Source of the DNA: Saprospiraceae bacterium | GTDB taxonomy: Bacteria; Bacteroidota; Bacteroidia; Chitinophagales; Saprospiraceae | NCBI GenBank assembly: GCA_016787525.1 | Contig: JAEUUP010000114.1 | Coordinates: 1 to 64,000, forward strand | Reading direction: 5' to 3' | Length of the DNA: 64,000 nucleotides | Shown: positions 18,246-27,287 of the stretch, in pieces | How the letters are laid out: every line of letters begins with the position of its first letter | Position numbering within the stretch: position 1 is the stretch's first letter | Program-made: the position numbers and the translations under genes | Notes under the pieces: model-generated | The model's database searches: none | What the model was told of the DNA's origin: nothing | The model's input: the letters and a program-made list of their open reading frames with translations, nothing else

Positions 18246-18369
18246 TACTTTTGAGTAAATGAGTCGGTGATGCAAAGTCACCGCCTCATTATGATGGTTT
18301 TGTTTCTGTTGACTATACCGTCTTCTCGGCATTCTGCCTATATTTAACGCAAATTACCATTGTGAATCC

Positions 18370-19239
18370 ATGCTACTAAAAGACTTTTCGCCGACTTACG
18401 GACTAAAGGAGTTTGTCAAATGCTATCGGATTGTGCATTTCAAGTTCGATAAAAATGCACTGCCACCTTCCAAGCCTTATACGCCGCGACCTGAAAATTG
18501 TCTCGCTTTCTATCCCTATGATATGGAAAGGGTGGAGTATGCCGATGAAAATAGAAAAACGAAGTCCAATGTTCCTGTCGCCTTAATTGGTCAGCATGTG
18601 TCGGTGACAAATCGTTTTGTCGGCACTGATTTTTTGGTAATTCAAATCATCTTTCAGCCTGGGGCATTGTATCGCTTGACTGGGATACCACTTTTTGAAC
18701 TCAATAATCAATATTTGGAAGCAGATTGTGTCTTCGCGAAAGATATTCAATTTGTCAATGAGCAGTTTCATTATGCAAAAACATATTCTGAAATGGTCAT
18801 CATTGCCAACCAGTTTGTCACTCGGTTGGTTAAAAAAATAGCGAAGGACAGTCACCCTCTGGATGCTGTTTGTCAACTGATGTTGCGGCAAGATGCTGTT
18901 ATTTCTTTGGATTTACTTGCTCGAAAATCGTGTTTGAGCATCAAGCAATTTGAGCGCAATTTTAAAGATAGAGTCGGTGTTTCGCCCAAACTGTTCAGCC
19001 GTTTGATTCGTTTTGACAATGCTTTTAGGACTAAAAACGCTAACCCCGACTTAGATTGGTTGAGCGTAGCGATTGATTGCCATTATTATGATTATCAACA
19101 TCTTGTCCGCGATTACAAGGATTTTACAGGCTTTTCGCCCCGAGCGTTTCATCAATTGGGTAGCCCTGAGGAGGCATTGGGTATGAAAGAACATTTTTAT
19201 GTAGAAGAAACATTGCATTTGAAAAACCCTATAAATTGA
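18370..19239 (+). CDS. AraC-family transcriptional regulator
   Basis: 289 residues. An N-terminal domain (about 1-170, beginning LLKDFSPTYGLKEFVKCYRI) of the kind found in Bacteroidota AraC regulators is followed by a C-terminal double helix-turn-helix (about 180-270) with LARKSCLSIKQFERNFKDRV and the signature DFTGFSPRAFHQ. It binds DNA and should respond to an unknown ligand. It lies 124 bp after the cupin gene and may regulate it. The ATG at 18370 matches the family start. Confidence 0.85.
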   Translation: MLLKDFSPTYGLKEFVKCYRIVHFKFDKNALPPSKPYTPRPENCLAFYPYDMERVEYADENRKTKSNVPVALIGQHVSVTNRFVGTDFLVIQIIFQPGALYRLTGIPLFELNNQYLEADCVFAKDIQFVNEQFHYAKTYSEMVIIANQFVTRLVKKIAKDSHPLDAVCQLMLRQDAVISLDLLARKSCLSIKQFERNFKDRVGVSPKLFSRLIRFDNAFRTKNANPDLDWLSVAIDCHYYDYQHLVRDYKDFTGFSPRAFHQLGSPEEALGMKEHFYVEETLHLKNPIN

Positions 19240-19266
19240 AAGGCTAAGAAACCATTTTAAAACCTG

Positions 19267-19454
19267 TCACTCACTTTTTTTTGCGAGCAAAAAAAAAGTA
19301 CTTTTGATTATTTCTTTTGGAACGGGCATGGTTTTCTATGTTTTTCGCCTCGAAAAACATAGAAAACCATTCTCGCTCCTTAAAAAAAACTTTGCTGTAC
19401 TCTTTTTTCGCTTGCCCAAAGGGACTTCTTCGGAGCGGAAAAACAGTGAGCAAT
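19267..19454. repeat. Structured palindromic element 1
   Basis: It begins TCACTCACTTTTTTTTGCG and ends GGAAAAACAGTGAGCAAT, so the ends are inverted copies of one sequence. The centre is a perfect 20-bp palindrome arm pair (19328-19347 and 19351-19370). A GTAC box follows the left hairpin. Related elements lie near 21.3, 24.4 and 41.7 kb with unrelated central stems. Confidence 0.7.
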
Positions 19455-19560
19455 CGCCCCTTTTTAGAATTTCTTTATGTCGATATCAAATTCATCTCAC
19501 AAAGATACTTGAAGATATAGCAGACCAACAGACCAGACTATTTTATAAAATTGGAAATAT

Positions 19561-19594
19561 TTGTATGCAAAAATGCAACAAAGTGATAACTTTG
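19561..19594 (+). promoter_or_regulatory. Probable promoter of the LytTR regulator gene
   Basis: TTG at 19561-19563 and TAACTTTG at 19587-19594, separated by 23 bp, match the Bacteroidota consensus. The ATG of the regulator lies 41 bp further on. Confidence 0.45.
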
Positions 19595-19635
19595 CCGTCG
19601 GAAAAATATTAAGGAACTCACATAATTCATAAACT

Positions 19636-20400
19636 ATGAGAGCAGTTATTGTTGAAGACGAGCCAAGCGGAATGAAGAACTTGCAAAACTTGTTGGCGAA
19701 ATATTGCGAACAAGTGGAGGTAGTTGCCACCGCCGAAAATGTTGAAAGTGCGATAAAACTATTCAATACCCCCTCAGTCATGCCTGATGTGGCGTTTCTA
19801 GATATTAGCTTGCCCGATGGATTGGTGTTTCAAGTGTTGAATCAAGTTGAAGACATCAATTTCGACATCATTTTCGTAACAGCTTACAAAGATTTTGCTA
19901 TCAAAGCCTGCGATTATAGTTCGATTGGCTATATTGTGAAGCCGATTGACCCTGATGAGTTGAAAGCTGCTGTTTCACGTGTGAAAGCAAACAAAAGCAA
20001 CAGGATAAAAGAGCGTTTAGATACTTTCAAAGGGCATTACAGCAATCCGAATGCTTTTGGCAAGATGAGTATTTCGGCTGTGGATGGATTTTATTTCATC
20101 AATATCAAAGACATCATGCGCCTTGAAGCGGAGGACAATTATACGCATATCTTCACCAACACAGGTGAACGGATGACCGTGGCTAAAACCATAAAATCTT
20201 ATGAAGAACTGCTTTCGGGGGTCAATTTTTTCAGAGTCCACAAAAGGCATCTGATAAATTTGAATTTTATGAATAAGTTTTTGAAAGGTGACAGTATCGT
20301 TGTGATGGATGACAATATGAAAATCGAAGTATCACGTCGTCGCAGACCACAGTTTATGGAACTGATGAAACGTTTACAAGTTGAGATTCAAGATCTATGA
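19636..20400 (+). CDS. LytTR-family response regulator
   Basis: 254 residues. Receiver domain (1 to about 118): acidic pocket EDE at 7-9, phosphoacceptor Asp56 in VAFLDISLP, Thr in FVTAYKD and Lys in IVKPID. The LytTR DNA-binding domain (about 150-250) shows YFINIKDIMRLEAEDNYTHI and FFRVHKRHLINLNF. It probably receives phosphate from the TPR histidine kinase at 21413-23353. Between the two genes lies a small peptide gene. LytTR regulators commonly control peptide, competence and exopolysaccharide functions. The 10-mer near-copy at 19770 encodes TPSV. Confidence 0.9.
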   Translation: MRAVIVEDEPSGMKNLQNLLAKYCEQVEVVATAENVESAIKLFNTPSVMPDVAFLDISLPDGLVFQVLNQVEDINFDIIFVTAYKDFAIKACDYSSIGYIVKPIDPDELKAAVSRVKANKSNRIKERLDTFKGHYSNPNAFGKMSISAVDGFYFINIKDIMRLEAEDNYTHIFTNTGERMTVAKTIKSYEELLSGVNFFRVHKRHLINLNFMNKFLKGDSIVVMDDNMKIEVSRRRRPQFMELMKRLQVEIQDL

Positions 20401-20756
20401 AATATTTTGAAGCTAATGAGAGCTTATAAATTTTTTATTTAATAAATTCATTATCAATCGTTTAAAAAAAAATAATATCATTTTTTTGAAAAAATTATTT
20501 TAATATTGCAACCATCATTCATGTCGCCACGTTAATTGGTGTATAACATAAAGACAAGCATTTCCGAGAACCGAACTCTCCGTTCAAGCACTTTATCTAA
20601 CAATTGACTTTTGTATAATTTTTACAAAACTGATTTTCAGATAATTAAGCATAAGTATAATGCTTATGTTAAGAATCTAAAATTTAGTTATCTTGTAATT
20701 TTGTACTTTTCGGAAATAATCCTATTTTTATCCACCAAATCGTTGGAACGCCACCC
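20401..20756. other. AT-rich intergenic region ahead of the peptide gene
   Basis: 356 bp, strongly AT-rich near 20440-20520, with no open frame of note. It probably carries the promoter of the peptide gene, including the sequence TAATTTTG around 20696, but no full consensus could be fixed. Confidence 0.4.
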
Positions 20757-20999
20757 ATGAATAGATTTAAAACCTTATTGAGCGAAGACCATAACTTACT
20801 TATAACGAATTTTACAAATCCTGATACTATGATGGAAGACAAAAAAGGAGGCAACATCAATCATGGTTCAAAAAGTTTGCAAGACTTAAAAAAAGAATTG
20901 CAAGAACTGACTAATCAAGAAGCCCTTAAATTTACAGGGGGCAAAACTTTGGAAAAAGACAAGTGGAAAAACACTTGTGGTGGCATAGTACCACAATAA
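20757..20999 (+). CDS. Small peptide with double-glycine-type leader
   Basis: 80 residues with no signal peptide or membrane segment. The part LQDLKKELQELTNQEALKFTGG (residues 41-62) has the layout of double-glycine leaders: alternating Leu/Glu positions ending in GG. Cleavage after Gly62 would give an 18-residue core KTLEKDKWKNTCGGIVPQ with a single Cys. Such precursors are cut and exported by peptidase-containing ABC transporters, and the core acts as a bacteriocin or a signal. None is seen in the window. The location between a LytTR regulator and a histidine kinase suggests a signalling peptide (inference). The ATGs at 20829 and 20832 are alternative starts. It might equally be an unrelated small protein. 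Confidence 0.55.
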   Translation: MNRFKTLLSEDHNLLITNFTNPDTMMEDKKGGNINHGSKSLQDLKKELQELTNQEALKFTGGKTLEKDKWKNTCGGIVPQ

Positions 21000-21068
21000 T
21001 TTTCCTTATCGTAGTCATTTGAATCATAATGGCATTCGACAGTGCATCGAATCGTTGCAAGAGCTTCA

Positions 21069-21108
21069 AATTGGGAGGCACGCAAGGCGTGTACTCCCAA
21101 TACTTTTT
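21069..21108 (+). terminator. Terminator after the peptide gene
   Basis: The stem ATTGGGAG-ACGC pairs with GCGT-CTCCCAAT around a 3-nt loop, followed by ACTTTTTAT. It lies about 70 bp after the stop codon. Confidence 0.6.
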
Positions 21109-21214
21109 ATATTATTGCGTTATGTCTCAAACAATGTTTAATTTTGAGTTTATTTACCAAGTACCCCTCAGTATGTATGTTTGAATAAGTAACCGATGTT
21201 ACGCACGGTATAGG

Positions 21215-21371
21215 TTATTCACTGTTTTTTGCTTCGCAAAAAAAGCGTACAAGAAAAAAAATCTATCAGACCGAAGTTAATTTTTGAATTGCATGCGATT
21301 CAAAAATTAACTTCGGTCTAAAAAGAATTTCAATGCACGTTTTTCGTGCGTAGTGCAAAACAGTGAGTAAT
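21215..21371. repeat. Structured palindromic element 2
   Basis: The ends TTATTCACTGTTTTTTGC and GCAAAACAGTGAGTAAT are inverted repeats. Inside are a left hairpin with a GCGTAC box, a perfect 22-bp arm pair (21268-21289 and 21298-21319) and a right hairpin (GCACG / CGTGC). It lies just before the histidine kinase gene. Confidence 0.75.
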
Positions 21372-21412
21372 CATTTATTTGCGTAATATCAGTAAGTAAA
21401 ATTAGTAGAATC

Positions 21413-23353
21413 ATGTCATCCAGTGCTTTTGCCGCGTCAAAAATTAGAGACTTAGAGAATCGCTTGACGAATATTCAAGACGATAGTAAGAAGATGCTTG
21501 CAATGAGCGAAGTCTCTGAATTCTATACGTTTACCAATATTCGGGAAGCTCAAAAACTCCTTGCAGAACTGCAAAAACTGCTGCAAAAGCACCATCACCA
21601 TGAATTAATTTTAAACTTTCACCTCAATACGGCCATCGTAGAAAATCAATTTTATAACTACAAATTGTCTGAAATTCATTTCCAACAAGCTTTAGAAATC
21701 GTTGAAAATGAAGGTAATGTCAGTCAACAAGTGGAAGTTTATATTGATTACGCTGGAACGCTTATCAATTTGAATGAAAAGGAAAAGGCGATGACTTTTA
21801 TCGAAAAAGCACGTCGACATCTGACTGCGTTTCCTGATCCCATTTTAGAAGCCCGCTTGATTTGCAGAGAAGGGAATGTGTGGTTGCATTATACCGATTA
21901 TGATAAAGCCACCGAACTACTTTTTCAAGCAGAAAAAATGTATGCTGATATTGAATCAAAAAAATTGCAGATCAAGGACTTATATTTTCAGACATTAGTT
22001 TATTCAGGGTTAGGTTTGATTTTTGAAAAAACAGGCGATCGAGCCAGATGTGTCAAAGCCTACCGACGAGTAGTGGAGATGTGTGAAAAAGCTGGTATTA
22101 AAAGCCGTTTAGCTTGGCACTATGTCAATGTGGGTAAAGCGTATATGGCAATTGATGACTATGACAATGCTGAGGAGTTTTTTTTAAAAGCTGACCGAAT
22201 CAAAGACGATATCAGTCTTTCTGCAAGGGCGCACGCAACAGCGAATTTAGGGTTTTGCTATTATTTAGGAGGCAGATATGACGAAGCTCTCGAACTCTAT
22301 AATCGGGCCGAAGTCATTTACAAGCGCAAAACTGATGATTATGAGAATTTATCTATCCTGTCACGTTGGAAAGGATTACTTTTCGATGCCATTGGTAAGT
22401 CTAAAAGAGCGGAAAAACGGTTGGTTGAAGCGTTAGAGTTAGCGAAATTGGGCAGAGATACGAAGCAACAAGCAATTATTTGTAGCGATATTGCAGATAT
22501 GTATGCCGATCGTGGCGATTTTAGAAATGCGTATGACTATGAAGTATTACACAACCAGTTCGTCAAAAAATATTATGAAGAAACGAATAAAATCAAAATT
22601 GATGAACTGGAATTCAAATACGAAGCCGAACGTCGCCGAAAAGAAGCCGAATTACTGCGTTTGCAAGCAACAAAATTGCAATTGAAAGCCCTCCGAGCGC
22701 AGATGAACCCCCATTTTATGTTCAACGCACTCAATTCCATTCAGTATTATATCAACAGCAACGATCGCGAATACGCTGGTAAATGTTTGGCGCGATTCGC
22801 AAAATTGATGCGTTCGAGTCTCGAATATTCAGAATTGGAGGTGATTTCGCTCGAAAGCGAAATCGAGTTTTTGGAAGATTACCTTATCATCAACCAACAG
22901 TTGCGTTTTGAAAACCGTCTGACTTATTCCCTCAAGATGGACGAAGACCTCGAAGAGGATATCATCGGTGTGCCAACGATGATAGTACAACCCTATATCG
23001 AAAACGCAATTGAACATGGAATCAGACCTAAAAAAAGCGGTCATATAAAGATTGAATTCAAAATGATAGACGATACAACCATTTTATGCATCATTGAAGA
23101 CAATGGTATTGGTCGTGTCAAAGCGAGAGAATTGCAAGCACAAGACGAATATCATCTCAAACACAAATCTCGTGGCACAAGCATCACCGAAAAACGCCTC
23201 GAAATACTTCATGCTACTAAAAAAGATGCTTTTTTTGTAAAAACTATAGATTTAAACGCCCCCCTCAGTAATGAACCAATAGGAACAAGGGTCGAGATAC
23301 AAATTCCGATAGTGGAGCTACCTTTCAAAAACCAAGCACCCGAAAATGATTGA
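21413..23353 (+). CDS. TPR-containing LytS-type histidine kinase, soluble
   Basis: 646 residues. Residues 1 to about 385 are a stack of tetratricopeptide repeats (for example NVGKAYMAIDDYDNAEEFFLKADRI). A coiled coil (about 395-425, KYEAERRRKEAELL) leads to the His_kinase domain: LRAQMNPHFMFNALNSIQYY with phosphorylatable His434, followed by a HATPase domain (MIVQPYIENAIEHG, then EDNGIGR). There is no membrane segment and no signal peptide, whereas many Bacteroidota relatives have one before the kinase, so it would sense an internal cue through the TPRs, as Rap/PlcR-type peptide receptors do (analogy only). Its partner is probably the LytTR regulator at 19636-20400. ATG 21413 directly precedes the TPR part. 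Confidence 0.88.
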   Translation: MSSSAFAASKIRDLENRLTNIQDDSKKMLAMSEVSEFYTFTNIREAQKLLAELQKLLQKHHHHELILNFHLNTAIVENQFYNYKLSEIHFQQALEIVENEGNVSQQVEVYIDYAGTLINLNEKEKAMTFIEKARRHLTAFPDPILEARLICREGNVWLHYTDYDKATELLFQAEKMYADIESKKLQIKDLYFQTLVYSGLGLIFEKTGDRARCVKAYRRVVEMCEKAGIKSRLAWHYVNVGKAYMAIDDYDNAEEFFLKADRIKDDISLSARAHATANLGFCYYLGGRYDEALELYNRAEVIYKRKTDDYENLSILSRWKGLLFDAIGKSKRAEKRLVEALELAKLGRDTKQQAIICSDIADMYADRGDFRNAYDYEVLHNQFVKKYYEETNKIKIDELEFKYEAERRRKEAELLRLQATKLQLKALRAQMNPHFMFNALNSIQYYINSNDREYAGKCLARFAKLMRSSLEYSELEVISLESEIEFLEDYLIINQQLRFENRLTYSLKMDEDLEEDIIGVPTMIVQPYIENAIEHGIRPKKSGHIKIEFKMIDDTTILCIIEDNGIGRVKARELQAQDEYHLKHKSRGTSITEKRLEILHATKKDAFFVKTIDLNAPLSNEPIGTRVEIQIPIVELPFKNQAPEND

Positions 23354-23422
23354 TGATTTTTAATGACTTATGATTATTTATCATAGATACAACCAATTAC
23401 TTATTTATTAATTGACAACTAT

Positions 23423-24247
23423 ATGAATCAAAAGTACTTTACACAAACCACTGAAGCCCCTTCATTGTACGATAATCTCGAAAAAATGCCTGTGTCTGAC
23501 TTGCTCAAAAGCATGAATGATGAAGACAAAAAAGTGCCTGATGCTGTTGCCCAATCTTTGCCTCAAATTGAGGCTTTCGTCACATCTGCATATGAACGTA
23601 TGCGCGAAGGGGGGCGACTCTTTTATATTGGTGCTGGCACAAGTGGGCGTTTAGGCATTCTCGATGCTTCTGAAATCCCCCCAACTTATGGTGCTCCTAC
23701 CGATTGGATTATTGGTCTCATTGCAGGTGGCGACCACGCAATAAGGAATGCCGTCGAGTTTGCAGAAGATGATGAAGAACAAGCTTGGAAGGATTTGAAA
23801 ATTTTTAATCCCGATGCAGATGATATCCTTTTGGGCATAGCCGCATCAGGTAGAACACCTTACGTGATCGGTGGCTTACGGCGTGCCAATACTGAGGGGT
23901 TGCTGACAGGTTGTATTGTATGCAATACAGGTTCTCCTGTGGCGGAAGTGGCGCAATGCCCTATTGAAGTAGTGGTTGGCCCAGAATTTGTTACAGGTTC
24001 TACACGTATGAAATCGGGTACAGCGACAAAGTTAGTGCTCAATATGATTTCTACAAGCCTAATGATAAAAATGGGTCGAGTCAAAGGCAATCGCATGGTG
24101 GATATGCAATTAACAAACAAAAAACTAGTGCATCGGGGTGTCAGAATGGTTATGTTTGAATTAGGCGTTGATGAAGAAATGGCCACAGCACTGCTCAATC
24201 AACATGGCTCTGTGCGACAAGTAATAGATAGTTTTAAGAGAAACTAA
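23423..24247 (+). CDS. murQ: N-acetylmuramic acid 6-phosphate etherase
   Basis: 274 residues, a little short of the usual 290-300. The enzyme cleaves the lactyl ether of N-acetylmuramic acid 6-phosphate to give N-acetylglucosamine 6-phosphate and lactate in cell-wall recycling, in the cytoplasm. Seen: start region with APSLYDNLEKMP, the SIS domain with the sugar-phosphate loop FYIGAGTSGRLGILDASE (about 67-84), IIGLIAGGDHAI, and the signature VTGSTRMKSGTATKLVLNM. These are the strongest hallmarks of MurQ. No kinase or transporter of the pathway is adjacent. It has its own short upstream gap after the kinase gene. The reverse 10-mer at 23890 encodes NTEG. Confidence 0.92.
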   Translation: MNQKYFTQTTEAPSLYDNLEKMPVSDLLKSMNDEDKKVPDAVAQSLPQIEAFVTSAYERMREGGRLFYIGAGTSGRLGILDASEIPPTYGAPTDWIIGLIAGGDHAIRNAVEFAEDDEEQAWKDLKIFNPDADDILLGIAASGRTPYVIGGLRRANTEGLLTGCIVCNTGSPVAEVAQCPIEVVVGPEFVTGSTRMKSGTATKLVLNMISTSLMIKMGRVKGNRMVDMQLTNKKLVHRGVRMVMFELGVDEEMATALLNQHGSVRQVIDSFKRN

Positions 24248-24299
24248 TTGAATTCTGAATTTGATAACGACATAGACAAATCCTAAAAATAGACACAAC

Positions 24300-24444
24300 A
24301 TTGGTCGCAAGCTCCCTCGTTACAAGAATAATTTTTTATAGAGCGCAGTCAGTTTTTGAGTTTTTCAAACTCAAAAACTGACTGCGCTCTATAAAAAATT
24401 ATTCCCAAGCACGCATTTTGAGCAAAGCGAAAAACAGTGAGTAT
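24300..24444. repeat. Structured palindromic element 3
   Basis: It has a perfect 38-bp arm pair (24326-24363 and 24367-24404) with a 3-nt loop, the longest palindrome in the window, followed by a right-end sequence GCGAAAAACAGTGAGTAT shared with elements 1 and 2. The left end is less well conserved. The stem sequence is unrelated to those of the other elements. Confidence 0.75.
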
Positions 24445-24730
24445 CTAGCACTTTTAAATGTCGCTATCAAAATAAAGGCAATAGATTGTTTTTTAGGTAT
24501 TTGATTATCAATGCTTTACAATCTCAAATGATGTCACTTATTTCATTGTTCCATCAAGAGTTTATCCTTTGTTTTTGACAAGTTTTCAGTTTTAAAAAGC
24601 TATTAAAGACAAAATGGCATTTGTTTTTTGCTAAAACTGACAGAATGTCTGCTTTTTAGGCTTGGTATCTAATTTGCAATATTTGAGTAAACGCACAATA
24701 GATTTTTTAAACTTCAAAATCAATAGAATA

Positions 24731-25111
24731 ATGAACTTAGATATTTCGATACCGAAAGAGTTGCTGGCTCGAATAGATTTTTCAAATACTGTCAACGGAG
24801 GTATGGTCGAAAGAACGGCCCAAGCTTGGAAAGAGAAAAATGGTTATAAATTGATGGTAGATATAAAAGGCATAGACTGCGACAAAATACAAATACAAGC
24901 GGCTAATCAGCGATTTATGATTTTTTATATGATGGATGTTTTGGAAGGAGAGGCACAATTACCTTATTTTCTTATCAACTTGCCACTTGCGCCAGAGGTA
25001 GATATTGAGAGAATTAAGGCACATTTTGAAGACAACTTCTTATACGTTTTTGCTCCTTTCAATGATTGGGCAAAAGGCATAACACATCAGATTGATATTG
25101 AAAAGATATAA
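24731..25111 (+). CDS. Hsp20/alpha-crystallin-like protein
   Basis: 126 residues from the ATG at 24731. An upstream in-frame TTG at 24662 would add 23 residues but is less likely. The product has the beta-sandwich pattern of small heat-shock proteins: a segment WKEKNGYKLMVDIKGIDCDKIQIQAANQRFMIFY and a later EDNFLYVFAPF. The usual C-terminal I-x-I motif may be represented by IDIEKI. Classical members prevent aggregation of unfolded proteins; this one is divergent, so the function is inferred. It stands alone and ends at a clear terminator. Confidence 0.6.
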   Translation: MNLDISIPKELLARIDFSNTVNGGMVERTAQAWKEKNGYKLMVDIKGIDCDKIQIQAANQRFMIFYMMDVLEGEAQLPYFLINLPLAPEVDIERIKAHFEDNFLYVFAPFNDWAKGITHQIDIEKI

Positions 25112-25150
25112 AAACTACAAAAGTTTGAGAAATATGGTTTAACAGAATTT

Positions 25151-25185
25151 AATAGCCCTAAGTAATGCTTAGGGTTATTTTTTTG
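25151..25185. terminator. Terminator between convergent genes
   Basis: The stem AATAGCCCTAAG (25151-25162) pairs with CTTAGGGTTATT (25168-25179), loop TAATG, then T residues. It serves the Hsp20-like gene and, from the other side, the convergent deacetylase-like gene. Confidence 0.75.
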
Positions 25186-25197
25186 GTTATCAATGAC

Positions 25198-26538
25198 TTA
25201 TGCTTTAGCCAACAGTGCTATTTTCTCATAGACGAACCGCCAATTTGCCCACCCTTCAGTATTTGATAAACTTGGATTATGCCACAAGGTTATAAATGTA
25301 CCACCTACTTTTTTAGTTTCAGCAATGAGCAAAGCGACCTGCTCTAGAGCTTCGTCGGGTGACAGATTGAGATAATCTTTCAATGTCACATCCATCACTT
25401 GAAAAGGGTGAATTATTAAGTCTGAGCATTCGTCTTTTGCCAAATCGTACCAACGAAATGGGGTAGCAATACTAGCTCTAAAGCCGATAGCATCCGCATA
25501 CCCAAGTGAGTAATCTTCGGTTACATTAATTGTTTCTAAGTTATTATACGTTTCAGGAAATCGTAATTTAAGAAAGTGTTGGCGGCTTTTACTGAGGGGG
25601 GTATTGGTTATTCTTTCAAAACGACCTTTTTCTTTTGCCAGTATTTCTACTGATGTATTGGAGCGATACGAAGGATGCAAACCAACCTCGTATTCTTGAG
25701 TGATAGATTGTAAAAAAGCTTGGAATACAGGTAGTTGTACATTGGGATTTTTATCAAATTCGCCATAATCGCCCAAGAGCAAGAAAAAAATAGGGTAGAG
25801 GTCGTGTTGTTTGTGCCAATCTAAAATATAAGGAAATGTAAAATCTGGATCATTGGTATACCCCCTCAGTATTTGAAGACGCAAAATAACATCAGACCAT
25901 TTACCGGTCAAAACATCTTTGACCCAACCGCCAAGCGTGCGAATAAAACGTTTGTGTTTGTATCGCCAAGGCATATCAATGTCAAAAGTAGGTTGAAAAG
26001 AGTATGTCGGGAGGCGAGTCTGGAGTTCTGGAAAAAGTGTTTTTAGTTGCAAGTTAAGTTTTACAACCCATTGATTAATAATGGGTTTTTGTAAAAATAC
26101 ATGCTTAGAGGCTATACTTGCATGAGCTGGAAAACGTCCATGTACATCGAAGGCTGAAGAAGGGGCAATATATTCTTCATAGCGTGTGACGAATAGAAAA
26201 GTAAAGGCTAAAAAATCGAAGGCTAAGGGGTTACATTGATGTATAAATGAAAAATCATATTCTAAGTGTTTACTAATGATTTGATTTTCAAATAATAAGG
26301 TATGGTTTTTGATGAACAATTCACGTTTATTGATCGTAGAAGTGTTATTTGATGATAGTTTTTCTGAAAGAGGTGTTTGACTGTAATTAATCTTTGGTAG
26401 AGCTGAATCAACAAAATTAGTTTCATCTTGAGTAAATGATAGACTCAAACCTAACAAATCTTGAAATATGAGTTCAGCAACATATTTGACGCGATTGGTA
26501 AGCTTTTCTGAAAAAAAAAGAATAGTATGTGTGTCCAT
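25198..26538 (-). CDS. Polysaccharide deacetylase-like protein (DUF7033 type)
   Basis: 446 residues without a signal peptide. The N-terminal part (about 1-170) is the DUF7033-type region. The C-terminal half resembles the polysaccharide deacetylase (NodB-like) barrel: SFQPTFDIDMPWRYKHKR (motif 1-like aspartates), YDIGLHPSYR-like EVGLHPSYRS, a region DYSLGYADAIGFRAS, and the closing FITLWHNPSLS. Such proteins act on N-acetylated glycans, but the full zinc triad cannot be confirmed, so activity is uncertain. It is a single-gene unit. Three 10-mer or near-copies lie within it (25252, 25590, 25862). Confidence 0.75.
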   Translation of the reverse strand: MDTHTILFFSEKLTNRVKYVAELIFQDLLGLSLSFTQDETNFVDSALPKINYSQTPLSEKLSSNNTSTINKRELFIKNHTLLFENQIISKHLEYDFSFIHQCNPLAFDFLAFTFLFVTRYEEYIAPSSAFDVHGRFPAHASIASKHVFLQKPIINQWVVKLNLQLKTLFPELQTRLPTYSFQPTFDIDMPWRYKHKRFIRTLGGWVKDVLTGKWSDVILRLQILRGYTNDPDFTFPYILDWHKQHDLYPIFFLLLGDYGEFDKNPNVQLPVFQAFLQSITQEYEVGLHPSYRSNTSVEILAKEKGRFERITNTPLSKSRQHFLKLRFPETYNNLETINVTEDYSLGYADAIGFRASIATPFRWYDLAKDECSDLIIHPFQVMDVTLKDYLNLSPDEALEQVALLIAETKKVGGTFITLWHNPSLSNTEGWANWRFVYEKIALLAKA

Positions 26539-26802
26539 ATATAATTTAAGTTTGAAAAATATTTAATATCAAGATAAAATTTTTACGCCAATTTACTCTT
26601 TTTGAAAAAATAGACCGTAATTTGCTGATAAAATTTTGAATATCGTAGAAATCAAAATTTTGATGGGATACACTCGGTAAATAATGATTAACGATTGTTT
26701 ATTGTTGAAATAATTGACTGTTAATGATTTGCAATTTTTAGAGTGGGATTTATTTTATCTTTTACTAATTATTATAAATACTAAAAAAAACTTATTTTAA
26801 CC
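26539..26802. other. AT-rich divergent intergenic region
   Basis: 264 bp between divergent genes. It is very AT-rich with no hairpin or consensus promoter that I can fix, and probably holds the promoters for both sides. Confidence 0.35.
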
Positions 26803-27213
26803 ATGTCAAAAGAAAACAGCAACACTACTTCAGCACCCGTCAATAATGGCGGAATGGGTCTATTTGGTGATATGTCTATGTTACGAGACATTATTATGGG
26901 CCCCAAGGTCATAGAGTATGACCAAAAATTCGCAGACACTGATGCTTTAATTCAAAAGCATAATGAGGATACGTTGGCTCTCATTAAAAAGAACAATGAA
27001 GACACATTGGCTTTGATAGCTCAAAATGAAGCAGCAACCAAAGCACGTTTTGATGCTCTAGAACAAGATATGAATGCTCGTTTCGACCGTTTAGAGCAGT
27101 TATTGATGCAAAATGTTGAAAAAATCAATACACAAATGCGCAGTACGAGTAAAAGTGATAAGGCTGGTTTGGCAGATTTATTGGTCGAATTGAGTAAAAA
27201 ATTGAAAGATTAA
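26803..27213 (+). CDS. Small coiled-coil protein of the GTPase cluster
   Basis: 136 residues. After a Gly/Asn-rich start, residues about 45-75 hold near-perfect 11-residue repeats (HNEDTLALIKK, NNEDTLALIAQ), then a coiled coil (ARFDALEQDMNARFDRLEQLL) to the C-terminus, which reads LADLLVELSKKLKD. I do not recognise a family. It is 74 bp upstream of a gene that leads into a Ras-like GTPase gene on the same strand, and it may be a scaffold or linker of that complex (inference). Confidence 0.6.
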   Translation: MSKENSNTTSAPVNNGGMGLFGDMSMLRDIIMGPKVIEYDQKFADTDALIQKHNEDTLALIKKNNEDTLALIAQNEAATKARFDALEQDMNARFDRLEQLLMQNVEKINTQMRSTSKSDKAGLADLLVELSKKLKD

Positions 27214-27287
27214 TGTGATTCTTTGCACCTTTTGCTGTCATAATGACCTCAACTCAGGTGTTGCAAATTTAGTATAAACAATTGGGC

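Noticed and set aside
19304-19612. Open frames in the region of palindromic element 1
   Set aside because: They are by-products of AT-rich inverted repeats with no protein-like composition.
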